A DNA stretch of 64,000 nt. Source: Arcobacter suis CECT 7833. GTDB lineage: Bacteria > Campylobacterota > Campylobacteria > Campylobacterales > Arcobacteraceae. This document shows, piece after piece, positions 55,036 through 63,700 of this stretch. Positions within the stretch are counted from its first letter, which is position 1, and every line of letters begins with the position of its first letter. Both the position numbers and the translations under genes were made by a program. The notes under the pieces are model-generated. The model saw nothing but the letters and a program-made list of their open reading frames with translations, searched no databases and had not been told where the DNA came from. The stretch covers positions 372,001 through 436,000 of the forward strand of contig NZ_CP032100.1 of the NCBI RefSeq assembly GCF_003544815.1. Direction: 5' to 3'.

Positions 55036-56091
55036 ATGGGAAATTGTAAATTTGGTTTAAATGAACATAAACCTTTTTTAGGAAATAAAGAAAAAAATCA
55101 TCATAATCACGAAACAAATAAACTTAATTTTAAACAAAACGATATGTCTTCGTATAAAGAACATAAATTTTCATTTAATAAACCTAATGAACATGAAAAG
55201 AATGAATATAGTTGTGGACATGACCATGGTACAAGTGGACATTCACATGATCATAGAGGAACAGATAAAAAAGTTTTAAAATGGGCTTTAGGTATTACTT
55301 TAATTACAATGTTTTTAGAGTTTTTTTATGGATTTTTATCAAACTCTTTGGCTTTAATTTCAGATGCAATTCATATGTTTACACACTCTTTTGCTTTGAT
55401 TATTTCTTTAGTTGCTATAATAATTGCAAGTAAAAAAGCACCAATATCTAAAACTTTTGGATTTTACAGAACTGAAGTATTAGCTGCTTTTGTAAATGGG
55501 ATTACAATTATTTTATCTATTGCTTGGATTGTTTATGAAGCAGTTGAGAGATTTTTTAATCCTCAAATAATTGATATAAAAACAGCAATGATAGTTGCAG
55601 TTATTGGGCTTGTTATAAATATCATAACAGGTGTTATTTTGATGCAAGGTGATAAAGATAATATTAATCTAAAATCAGCCTTTGTTCATATGTTAAGTGA
55701 TGCCTTATCTTCGGTTGCAATTATTATAGGTTATGTGGTTATATATTTTACTCAATGGTATTTTATAGATATTATTTTGGCAGTTATTGTGGCAATTGTT
55801 ATTTCTAAGTGGGCAATTGATATTTTGAAAAATTCTATTAATACTTTAATGGAAAGTTCACCTTTAGATATTACAGAAGTGAAAGAATTTATTGAAAGAC
55901 ATAAAGAAGTTTTAGAATTACATGATATTCATATTTGGGAAATAACTCAAGATATGTACAATATGACAGCACATGTGAAAATAAATAAAAAATCTTTAGA
56001 AAATTATGAACAACTTTTACATGAAATAAATCATCAATTAAAAGATAAATATAAGATAGTTCATACAACTTTTCAGTTTGAATGGGAATAA
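55036..56091 (+). CDS. CDF-family metal exporter (DmeF/CzcD-like)
   Basis: 351 residues. His-rich N terminus (NKEKNHHNHETN, SCGHDHGTSGHSHDHRG), six transmembrane helices from about 80 to 270, with metal-site pairs HxxxD-like ALISDAIHMFTHS and VHMLSDALSS, and a C-terminal cytoplasmic domain (about 275-351). The adjacent RcnR/DmeR-like sensor points to Co/Ni or Zn. It exports cation against proton influx. The start follows AAAGGA. Confidence 0.9.
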   Translation: MGNCKFGLNEHKPFLGNKEKNHHNHETNKLNFKQNDMSSYKEHKFSFNKPNEHEKNEYSCGHDHGTSGHSHDHRGTDKKVLKWALGITLITMFLEFFYGFLSNSLALISDAIHMFTHSFALIISLVAIIIASKKAPISKTFGFYRTEVLAAFVNGITIILSIAWIVYEAVERFFNPQIIDIKTAMIVAVIGLVINIITGVILMQGDKDNINLKSAFVHMLSDALSSVAIIIGYVVIYFTQWYFIDIILAVIVAIVISKWAIDILKNSINTLMESSPLDITEVKEFIERHKEVLELHDIHIWEITQDMYNMTAHVKINKKSLENYEQLLHEINHQLKDKYKIVHTTFQFEWE

Positions 56092-56155
56092 TTTAGCAAA
56101 AGAAAATTCTAATCTCTTTATGATACAATTCCCGAAATTTTTAAAAGGAGATAAT

Positions 56156-56362
56156 ATGGCAGCTGTAATAGTTGAAAAAGCATGTGGTTGTTTTAGAAAT
56201 TCAGATTTCGAACAAGAAACACACTTTGCTTCAATTGATGAAGCTTTAGAAAAAGCAAATGAAATGTGTATAATTATGAATGAAGATTTTTGCCACAAAC
56301 ACAGATTTAAAACAGAATATGTTGATGGTAATGTAATGATAAAAATGGAAATGAACGGATAA
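56156..56362 (+). CDS. Small Cys/His-rich hypothetical protein
   Basis: 68 residues from ATG 56156, which has AAAAGGAG at ideal spacing; an upstream in-frame ATG at 56078 has none. Sequence begins MAAVIVEKACGCFRNSDF and contains ACGC, MCIIMNEDFCHKHRF and a Met-rich end (NVMIKMEMNG). The four Cys and three His could bind a metal, possibly linked to the metal-efflux genes just upstream, but this is inference. Not recognised. Confidence 0.65.
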   Translation: MAAVIVEKACGCFRNSDFEQETHFASIDEALEKANEMCIIMNEDFCHKHRFKTEYVDGNVMIKMEMNG

Positions 56363-56437
56363 ATTTAACTTATCATCTAATCTCTTTGTAGAGTTTTTTT
56401 AGCTACAATGCACAAAAAAATAAAACAAAGAGCAAAG

Positions 56438-57679
56438 ATGATAGATATAAAACTACTACAAAAAGATTTTGATTATGTTGTAACAGCTTTACAAAAAAAA
56501 GGTGTTGATAACGAACTACTAAATAACTTAAAAATTCTTGCATCTAATACAAAACAAAAAAGACAAGAGATGGAAGATGTAACAGCTGAGCAAAATGTTC
56601 TTTCAAAAGAGTTTGGAAGATACAAAAAAGAGAACTTAGATATCACATCTTTACAAGAAAATATAAATAATCTTAAAAATAAAAAACAAGAATTAGAAGA
56701 AGAAGTTCGAGTTTTAGAAGAAGAGTTAAACTCTATCATTTTAGGTGTTCCAAATATGCCAGATGAGTCAGTTCCTGTTGGAGCTGATGAAAATGAAAAT
56801 GTTATTTTAGAAGTAGTTGGGCAAAAACCAACTTTTACTTTTACTCCAAAAGAACATTGGGATTTAGATAATAATTGGATTGATTTTGAAAGAGGTGTAA
56901 AAATCGCAAAATCAAGATTTGCAGCTTTAAGAGGTGATGGAGCAAGACTTGAGAGAGCTTTAATAAATTATATGCTTGATTTTAACAGAGAAAGAGGATT
57001 TAATGAGTGGTATGTTCCATTTATGGCAAATTCAAATACTCTTTTAGGAACTGGACAACTTCCAAAATTTGCTGATGATTTATTTAAGATTGAAGGTGAA
57101 GATTTATATCTAATTCCAACTGCTGAGGTTTCATTAACAAATCTATTTAATGATGAGATTTTAGAAGAATCAGAACTTCCAATGTTACTTACTTCTTATA
57201 CTCCTTGTTTTAGAAAAGAAGCAGGAAGTGCAGGGCGAGATACAAGAGGATTAATTAGACAACATCAATTTGATAAAGTTGAAATGGTAGCAATCACAAC
57301 TCCTGAACAATCTGTTGAGGTATTTGAAAAAATGGTATCTTGTGCATCTGATTTATTAACTTCACTTGGACTTGCTCACCAAAAAATGCAATTATGTACT
57401 GGTGATTTAGGATTTAGTGCAGCTGTTACTATTGACTTAGAAGTTTGGTTACCTGGACAAAATAAATATAGAGAAATTTCATCTATTTCAAATACAAGAG
57501 ATTTCCAAAGCAGACGAGCAAAAATCAGATATAAAGATGCAAATAAGAAAAATATTTTAACTCACACTTTAAATGGTTCATCTTTAGCTGTTGGAAGAAC
57601 TTTAGTAGCTATTATGGAAAATTATCAAAACGAAGATGGAAGTGTTAGAATTCCAGAAGTTCTTAAAAAATATATGTAA
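56438..57679 (+). CDS. serS: Seryl-tRNA synthetase
   Basis: 413 residues from ATG 56438 ([14 protein letters not shown]), the usual SerRS N terminus; the in-frame ATG at 56408 would add ten residues. A long coiled-coil arm at about 30-100 binds the tRNA. Class II motif 2 [21 protein letters not shown] and motif 3 [20 protein letters not shown], plus TAEVSLTNL, are complete. Confidence 0.95.
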   Translation: MIDIKLLQKDFDYVVTALQKKGVDNELLNNLKILASNTKQKRQEMEDVTAEQNVLSKEFGRYKKENLDITSLQENINNLKNKKQELEEEVRVLEEELNSIILGVPNMPDESVPVGADENENVILEVVGQKPTFTFTPKEHWDLDNNWIDFERGVKIAKSRFAALRGDGARLERALINYMLDFNRERGFNEWYVPFMANSNTLLGTGQLPKFADDLFKIEGEDLYLIPTAEVSLTNLFNDEILEESELPMLLTSYTPCFRKEAGSAGRDTRGLIRQHQFDKVEMVAITTPEQSVEVFEKMVSCASDLLTSLGLAHQKMQLCTGDLGFSAAVTIDLEVWLPGQNKYREISSISNTRDFQSRRAKIRYKDANKKNILTHTLNGSSLAVGRTLVAIMENYQNEDGSVRIPEVLKKYM

Positions 57680-57696
57680 TATAAAATAAAGCAAAT

Positions 57697-57734
57697 AAAA
57701 AAGGGAGAAGTTGGCTAACTTCTCCCTTTTTTTA
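57697..57734 (+). terminator. Strong rho-independent terminator of serS
   Basis: 15-bp inverted repeat around AAAGGGAGAAGTT / AACTTCTCCCTTT with a GGCT loop, then a T-run through 57734. Confidence 0.88.
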
Positions 57735-57981
57735 TTTAGGATTTCGAGTTTTGTAAAAATAGTTTATAAATATATAAAATAAAACTCTTTATTTTTTGGA
57801 AGGAATAAAAAAAGAAGCTTCATCTTAAAAAAAAGTTTACAAAAGTAAAAGTTTTAACTAAGGAGAGATAAGCAGATGAAACCTCTTATTTGTGAAATTA
57901 TACATACTTAAAACTTAAGAAATGCTATTTTAATGCTACGATTATAAATAAAATCTTAAATTTTTTTATTAAATTAAAAAT
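57735..57981. other. Gene-poor gap between serS and ccsBA
   Basis: Together with the serS terminator this makes about 300 nt without an established gene, between two convergent genes. The only item of note is a ten-residue reading frame at 57876-57911 (MKPLICEIIHT-like) behind AAGGAGAG; it is too short to call. No terminator for ccsBA is evident, and no tRNA or repeat was seen. Confidence 0.5.
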
Positions 57982-60900
57982 TTATAGAACTTTTCTATTT
58001 TTGAACGAAAGTAAAATCACAACAAGAATAATTACTAAAGAAATATAAACAAAATTTGGGATTTGAATAGGATCTCCAGCTGCGTATGAATGTTTCCCAC
58101 TTAAAAAATAGTTCACTCCAAAATAAGTCATAATAATACTAAAATAACTAACAACCGATAATAAACTTAATAAATAGTCATTAAACAGGCCTTTAATGTA
58201 TTTTAGATGAAGTATAATCGCATATATAATTATAGAAATTAGCGTCCAAGTCTCTTTTGGATCCCAACCCCAATATCTTCCCCATGATTCATTTGCCCAA
58301 ATTCCACCTAAAAAATTTCCAATTATTAAAAAAACAAGACCAATTAATATTGACATTTCGTTTATTCTATTTGACTCTTTTATACTTAGTAAAATTCTAA
58401 AAAAGTTTTCATTTTCATTTTTTGGATTCGCAAAAATAAATAAACAAAGAGAAATAAAACCAAGTAAACAACTAAGTGCTAAAAAACCATAACTTGCTGT
58501 TATTACACTTACATGAATTGTTAACCAATAAGATTTTAATACAGGAACTAAAGTTGTAATTTGTGGTTCCATCCAACTTAAATGGGCAACAAAAAGAGTA
58601 ATTCCTGTAAGAATTGATGTTGTTGCTAAAGCTAAATTAGATTGTTTAGAAAAAAAGATTCCTGAAAGTGTAATTGCCCAAGCAACATAAATCATTGATT
58701 CATATCCATTTGACCAAGGAGCATGACCTGAAATATACCATCTAAGAGCCAATCCTAAAGTATGAAATATAAACCCTAAAATTATAAGAGATAAAATGAT
58801 TTTGATAACTTTATTTATTTTCAAATAAGGATTGAAAATGTTTATAAAAACTAAAATTATAAGAACAAATCCCAAAATAAGATAAAAAGGAGTAAGTCTT
58901 TCAAAGATATTGAATTTATTTAAAAAAAGTTCAGATTTTATTTTTGGTTCACTTGGAATAATATTTGAAGCTAAATCTTGCTGATAAGTTTTTATATTTT
59001 CTAAAGCTAAATTTGCTTTTTCCCAATCATTTGATTTATTTGCATTTAAAAGTGAAAAATAGTAATTTTTCATTAGATTGTTTATTTCTATTGATTGTTC
59101 ATTTTGATATTGTGAAGATTCATTTAGATTTAACCATTTATTATTTAAATCATCTTTTAAAGGAAAAATTTTTAGAAAATCCCCAATAAATAAAGAATAA
59201 GAGATGTTTAATCTTTCATCAATTTTTACTAATTCTTTATCAAAATTATTTCTATCAGAGATTTTTTTTGCATTGGTATTTTCTAGGGCATTTTCTAATT
59301 TGTATTCACCATTTTTTGTATAAATATCATTAAAAGAAAAATATGATTTGTCTTTTTCAATTTCAAGTAATTTTTTTATATCTTCATCTTTAACTTTATA
59401 TATTGGAATATCTTTCCAAACTTCTGAATATAGAAACATACTTAAAAAGAATTGATTTGCATCTAAACCTTTTATTTGATTATCCCTTGATATTTTATTC
59501 ATTATTTCTATTGCCAAAGAATTTAAAGGTTTTAATCTTCCTTGATAATCTTGAATAATTAATGCTCCTAATTTTTCACTATGATTTTTATCTATATTAA
59601 AAATAAAATCTTCATTTGAAAAACTTTTTTGAGGAGAAAAAACAAAAGCCAAAACAAAAAATAAAGATAATAAACTTTTCTTTAAATAATAGCTCTCTTT
59701 TATATGTTCAAGTGTGAATGATTTTGTACTTAATTTTTTAAATCTGCTATTTTTTACAAAAAAAGTTAAAAATAAACCCGTAAAAAGCAAAAAATATCCA
59801 ATATAAGTTGGTATTTTTCCTGGGTCTTTATTTACAGAAAGAATCGTTGCACTTTCATCTGTTTTGTATGAAGATTGGAAAAATCTAAAACCTTTATAAT
59901 CTAATACATTATTCATATAAATTTTATATTCAAATGAATTATTTAAAATATTATCATAAACTTTTACTTCACTTGAATAAGCTGATGGAGCATTGGAACC
60001 TGGGTATCTTTCTAATTTAAAATCATTTAATAAAATAGAAAATGGTAAAACAAACTCTTTTGCTCCCCATTTTAACTCTATTTCTTTATTTGCTATATTC
60101 ACTTTTTTTGTGATTCCTTGATTTGAACCACCTTTTGCGTATAGTGGAATTTCAATAGATTTATTATCATAAATTAAATCTAAAATTACTGCGTTTATTT
60201 GTTGCTCTTTTTTTATTTCATGATTTGTTTCACTTACGATTTTGAACTGCGCATTTAATAGGGCATCTGAAATTTTAAATTGGGTTTGTCCGATTTTATA
60301 AATATTATTTATTTCTATTTTCTTTTTAGTATTTGCATTTATAATTAATTCTTTGTTTAAATCATTTGAGTATAAAGTTAATTGTATATTTGAACTGATA
60401 TAAAAATCTCCATTTTGTGTTTCGAAATTTACAGTTGGAGCGTTTGAATTTGTTTTTTTATTTAAAGTAAAAGTTAGATATTTTGTATTGATTTCTTTTT
60501 TATCTTCTAAGTTTATACTATTTGTTCCAATTGATTCAGAAACTAAAATATTCATCATAGTTTTTCCATTTTCGCTAGGAACAAGTTTTTCAACGGCATT
60601 TTGTACAAATCTATTAAATTTAATTATTAAAGGTTTATTTTCTAATAAAGTTTCATATTCAAAGTTTGATTGGCTAAGTGGTGTCATCATAACTTTTTTA
60701 TCATAAGTTTCACTTTGAGTTTTTATTTGAATATATTCATCAACAGAATAAACTCTATTTTCCATACTTCCTTCTGGAATTGTCATTACAGCTTCATAAC
60801 CTAAATATCTAGTCATTGCTGCACCTAAAAAAATAAGAACTAAAGAGATATGTATCATAAATAAAAAGAATTTTTCTTTTTTGTACATCTTAAACCAGAT

Positions 60901-61095
60901 AATATTAAAAGCAATTCCTATTGTTAGAATAAGCATAATTAATTCAAACCAAGTTTGATTATATATAAAAGATTTAGAACCAAGTGGACCAAAATCATTT
61001 TCAATAAATGTTGCAACTGCGCATGATAAAGCCATAAATATTAAAAATACAGTCATAACTTCAATACTAAATATAACTCTTAATAATTTTTTCAC
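57982..61095 (-). CDS. ccsBA: Fused ResB-CcsA cytochrome c biogenesis protein (NrfI/CcsBA)
   Basis: 1037 residues. The N-terminal ResB (CcsB) part has four transmembrane helices and a large periplasmic domain (about 100-440 plus 500-700), and the C-terminal CcsA part (about 730-1037) has the haem-handling WWD-type motif WGRYWGWDPKETWTL with flanking His in SGHAPWSNGYESMIY and LTLFVAHLSW. Such fusions ligate haem to CXXCH apocytochromes in Campylobacterota. It lies 52 nt after nrfA on the same strand, the position of nrfI in the Wolinella nrfHAIJ operon, whose product attaches haem to the CXXCK site of NrfA. Confidence 0.92.
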   Translation of the reverse strand: MKKLLRVIFSIEVMTVFLIFMALSCAVATFIENDFGPLGSKSFIYNQTWFELIMLILTIGIAFNIIWFKMYKKEKFFLFMIHISLVLIFLGAAMTRYLGYEAVMTIPEGSMENRVYSVDEYIQIKTQSETYDKKVMMTPLSQSNFEYETLLENKPLIIKFNRFVQNAVEKLVPSENGKTMMNILVSESIGTNSINLEDKKEINTKYLTFTLNKKTNSNAPTVNFETQNGDFYISSNIQLTLYSNDLNKELIINANTKKKIEINNIYKIGQTQFKISDALLNAQFKIVSETNHEIKKEQQINAVILDLIYDNKSIEIPLYAKGGSNQGITKKVNIANKEIELKWGAKEFVLPFSILLNDFKLERYPGSNAPSAYSSEVKVYDNILNNSFEYKIYMNNVLDYKGFRFFQSSYKTDESATILSVNKDPGKIPTYIGYFLLFTGLFLTFFVKNSRFKKLSTKSFTLEHIKESYYLKKSLLSLFFVLAFVFSPQKSFSNEDFIFNIDKNHSEKLGALIIQDYQGRLKPLNSLAIEIMNKISRDNQIKGLDANQFFLSMFLYSEVWKDIPIYKVKDEDIKKLLEIEKDKSYFSFNDIYTKNGEYKLENALENTNAKKISDRNNFDKELVKIDERLNISYSLFIGDFLKIFPLKDDLNNKWLNLNESSQYQNEQSIEINNLMKNYYFSLLNANKSNDWEKANLALENIKTYQQDLASNIIPSEPKIKSELFLNKFNIFERLTPFYLILGFVLIILVFINIFNPYLKINKVIKIILSLIILGFIFHTLGLALRWYISGHAPWSNGYESMIYVAWAITLSGIFFSKQSNLALATTSILTGITLFVAHLSWMEPQITTLVPVLKSYWLTIHVSVITASYGFLALSCLLGFISLCLFIFANPKNENENFFRILLSIKESNRINEMSILIGLVFLIIGNFLGGIWANESWGRYWGWDPKETWTLISIIIYAIILHLKYIKGLFNDYLLSLLSVVSYFSIIMTYFGVNYFLSGKHSYAAGDPIQIPNFVYISLVIILVVILLSFKNRKVL

Positions 61096-61147
61096 ATTTA
61101 CTCTTTTTAAAGATTTATTTTAAGAAGAGAAGAACTCTTCTTAAATT

Positions 61148-62638
61148 TTAGTATGAAGTTTTTGTTTCAATACCTTTTGTTGATTCAGGATTGTAAATTC
61201 CTTTTTTCTCTGCATCTTTTTTCCAATCTTGCATTAAGCCGTCTTGGAATTTCTTTTTCTCTTCAACTAATTGATTAAATGGTAATCCAATAATTTCTTG
61301 AGCTTGTTTTTTATCTGTTATATCCGGCGCTTTATAATCAGCTGCACCATGTTTAGCTAAAACTTTTGCCAAAGCAATTCTTGCATTTCCAGCTTTTTCT
61401 AAAGCTGTACCTAATGTTCTTAGTGTTTCTTCAGGAGCATGGAAAAATGCACCATGAGAAGCAACTGAATAATCCCATCTCCATTGAGCATGTCTAATAT
61501 CAGTTAAAATAGGTTTCATTTCTTCTTCTGTTGCACCAACTTCCCAAGCTTTTCCAGCTTCTAAGTGAGCAGCAGCTAATTGTTTTATAGCTTTTCCTTG
61601 TAATTCATCTTTTCTATCTTTTTTTAGTTTTACATTTTCTAATAAAGATTTTTCATCAGTTCTGTGGCAATTCATACAAGTGTTATCCATATGTTCTAAT
61701 GGATTACCAATTTTATGGTCTGTATATTTTATTCCACCTTCTTGTTTATATGGCATATGACAATCTGCACAAGATACATTGTTTTTACCATGAACTCCTG
61801 TTTTCCAAGTTTCATACTCTGGATGTTGAGCTTTAATCATTGGAGTTTTAGAAATAGGGTGAACCCAGTCACTAAATTGAATTTCGTCATAATATTTTTC
61901 CATATCATCTACATTTGTTCCTTTTTTCCATGGTAATGTAACAACAGCTGCTGTTTTACCATCTTTTAAAGGAGTTTTTTGGAAATAATATTCCACGTGA
62001 CATTGGGCACAAACCATAGATCTCATATCTTGTTGAGTTGCATTATCTAAAGTTGTTTTACTTCCTTGTGCTTTTAACCCATCATTTAAGTAATTTCTAT
62101 TAACTTGCAGTTCCATAGTTTCTGGATTATGACAATCTACACATCCAATAGGATTTATAATATCTGAACCATATTTTGCCCATTTACCTGTGTAATACTC
62201 TTCATCCCCATCTTTTTTCATTATTTTAGGAACTTCAGGAGATTTACAAGTCCAACATGCACTTGGCAATGGTCCTGTTTTATCATCAACAGGAGCTCCT
62301 GTTCTTAATGTATTTCTATTATCTTCAACAGCGTAAAAATGTCCTCTTGGAGCATTATAATCTTTTGAAAATGGATAACCTGCCCACAATACAACATATT
62401 CTGGATATTTTTTTAGCATATCTTCTATTTGATCAGAATTTTTTGTTTGTTTCCATGAATCATATTCTCTTGGATAAAATTTTCTGAACTCTTCATTTTT
62501 CGTTTCCCATCTATCTATTTTAGGAACTTCTTGTAACTGTTGTTTTTCCTCTTTTTTTTCATTTATGGAAGCCAATAATACTGACATTAAACCTATTGCG
62601 ATAATTGATATTGCAAACAAAAATTTGTATTTTCCCAT
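61148..62638 (-). CDS. nrfA: Ammonia-forming cytochrome c552 nitrite reductase
   Basis: 496 residues with an N-terminal signal/anchor (KFLFAISIIAIGLMSVLLAS). Five haem sites: CWTCK at 128-132 (Lys-ligated active site), CVDCH at 166-170, CAQCH at 210-214, CADCH at 290-294, CMNCH at 321-325. Further ligand His are in KAQHPEYETW and WDYSVASHGAFFHAPEE. Reduces nitrite to ammonium in the periplasm with six electrons supplied by NrfH. Nine bases separate it from nrfH. Confidence 0.96.
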   Translation of the reverse strand: MGKYKFLFAISIIAIGLMSVLLASINEKKEEKQQLQEVPKIDRWETKNEEFRKFYPREYDSWKQTKNSDQIEDMLKKYPEYVVLWAGYPFSKDYNAPRGHFYAVEDNRNTLRTGAPVDDKTGPLPSACWTCKSPEVPKIMKKDGDEEYYTGKWAKYGSDIINPIGCVDCHNPETMELQVNRNYLNDGLKAQGSKTTLDNATQQDMRSMVCAQCHVEYYFQKTPLKDGKTAAVVTLPWKKGTNVDDMEKYYDEIQFSDWVHPISKTPMIKAQHPEYETWKTGVHGKNNVSCADCHMPYKQEGGIKYTDHKIGNPLEHMDNTCMNCHRTDEKSLLENVKLKKDRKDELQGKAIKQLAAAHLEAGKAWEVGATEEEMKPILTDIRHAQWRWDYSVASHGAFFHAPEETLRTLGTALEKAGNARIALAKVLAKHGAADYKAPDITDKKQAQEIIGLPFNQLVEEKKKFQDGLMQDWKKDAEKKGIYNPESTKGIETKTSY

Positions 62639-62647
62639 GATAAACCT

Positions 62648-63187
62648 TTACTTTAAGTTTTCTTTGATTCCTAGATTATAAGGTGTTGAAGTCAAACTTC
62701 TAACCTTACCATGTGGCACATATTTGTGACACTCCCAACATTTACGATCATTGTCCAGACCTTTTTGTTCACTACTATGGTAATTGCTAGCATTTGATTT
62801 TAGGGTATCATTTATACTAGCGTGACATCTTATGCAATTATTTTGTACACGATTTGCACCATCTTCACTTATTTGAATATTATTCTTATAAGTGTTTAAA
62901 GTAAATGCAACTGAATGGTTCCATCCATCAATTGCTTTTGCTTTATATTTTTCAATCATATCTCCCACAGGAAGGTGGCATTCAACACATTTTGCCACAT
63001 CCTTATGTGAGCTTTTTTCCCAAGTTGCATACGCAGAATGCATTGTATGACAATTAATACAGGCCTTAGGATCGCTTGAGAGATAAGATAGCATTTGTGA
63101 TGCATATACAGTGTAAAGAAATAAGCCAGTAGCGATTAAAAGGCTGAAAATTGCCCCATAAACAACAATTTTTCCGTTTTTTTCCAT
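62648..63187 (-). CDS. nrfH: NrfH tetrahaem quinol dehydrogenase
   Basis: 179 residues of the NapC/NirT family. One N-terminal transmembrane helix (about 8-30), then CINCH at 43-47 with Met49 as the likely axial ligand, CVECH at 67-71, CIRCH at 118-122 and CWECH at 150-154. Oxidises menaquinol and passes electrons to NrfA. Ribosome site AAAGGA precedes the ATG. First gene of the operon behind an FNR-type promoter. Confidence 0.95.
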   Translation of the reverse strand: MEKNGKIVVYGAIFSLLIATGLFLYTVYASQMLSYLSSDPKACINCHTMHSAYATWEKSSHKDVAKCVECHLPVGDMIEKYKAKAIDGWNHSVAFTLNTYKNNIQISEDGANRVQNNCIRCHASINDTLKSNASNYHSSEQKGLDNDRKCWECHKYVPHGKVRSLTSTPYNLGIKENLK

Positions 63188-63213
63188 TGTATATCCTTTG
63201 AGTCACACAAGTA

Positions 63214-63255
63214 ATTATAAAGTTATTTAAAATATATTTTCTTGACCTAGATCAA
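63214..63255 (-). promoter_or_regulatory. FNR/CRP-type site and -10 of the nrf promoter
   Basis: TTGATctagGTCAA on the minus strand (63255-63242), one base off the FNR consensus TTGATnnnnATCAA, and a -10 TATAAT (63219-63214). The site's centre (63248.5) is 32 bases from the -10 centre, which places it near -41.5, as in class II FNR-dependent promoters. The nrfH start codon is about 30 nt beyond. Confidence 0.72.
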
Positions 63256-63283
63256 GGAATTGAATATTCATTCATAAATTTTA

Positions 63284-63661
63284 TTATTTTACAAAGACTT
63301 TTGTATCATAAAGTTTATTATCAATTTTTACTTCAAAATAACCTTTTGAAACATTGTAATGTTTAAAAGTTATTTCTTCACCAATATAAATTTTTTGGTT
63401 GTTATAAACTGGAATAGAATTTTCTAAATAACCTAAAGAATTTCCTATTCTTACTTCAATATTTTTATTTCTTGTTTCACCAAAAATAACTATTTTTGAA
63501 AAACAAATTCCATTATAATCTTGATCTGTGATTTTTTTATGTTGAATATTTTCGCCATTTCCATTTTCATGAAAAACTCCTATAGCATAAGATGCTTGGA
63601 TAGAAGATGAGAATGCAAGGTTTAGGTTTAAAACTAGTAAAATAAGTATAAATTTTTTCAT
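63284..63661 (-). CDS. Small periplasmic protein of unknown function
   Basis: 125 residues from ATG 63661 (MKKFILILLVLNLNLAFSSS), which gives a proper signal peptide. The mature part looks all-beta (VRIGNSLGYLENSIPVYNNQ, YIGEEITFKHYNVSKGYFEV). An upstream in-frame start at 63727 would add a non-signal N terminus and is rejected. Same strand as nrfHA but with the nrf promoter between, so not part of that operon in an obvious way. Not recognised. Confidence 0.7.
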   Translation of the reverse strand: MKKFILILLVLNLNLAFSSSIQASYAIGVFHENGNGENIQHKKITDQDYNGICFSKIVIFGETRNKNIEVRIGNSLGYLENSIPVYNNQKIYIGEEITFKHYNVSKGYFEVKIDNKLYDTKVFVK

Positions 63662-63700
63662 AAACAATTTTACTATAAAAATCAAATAATAGAGAAGAAA

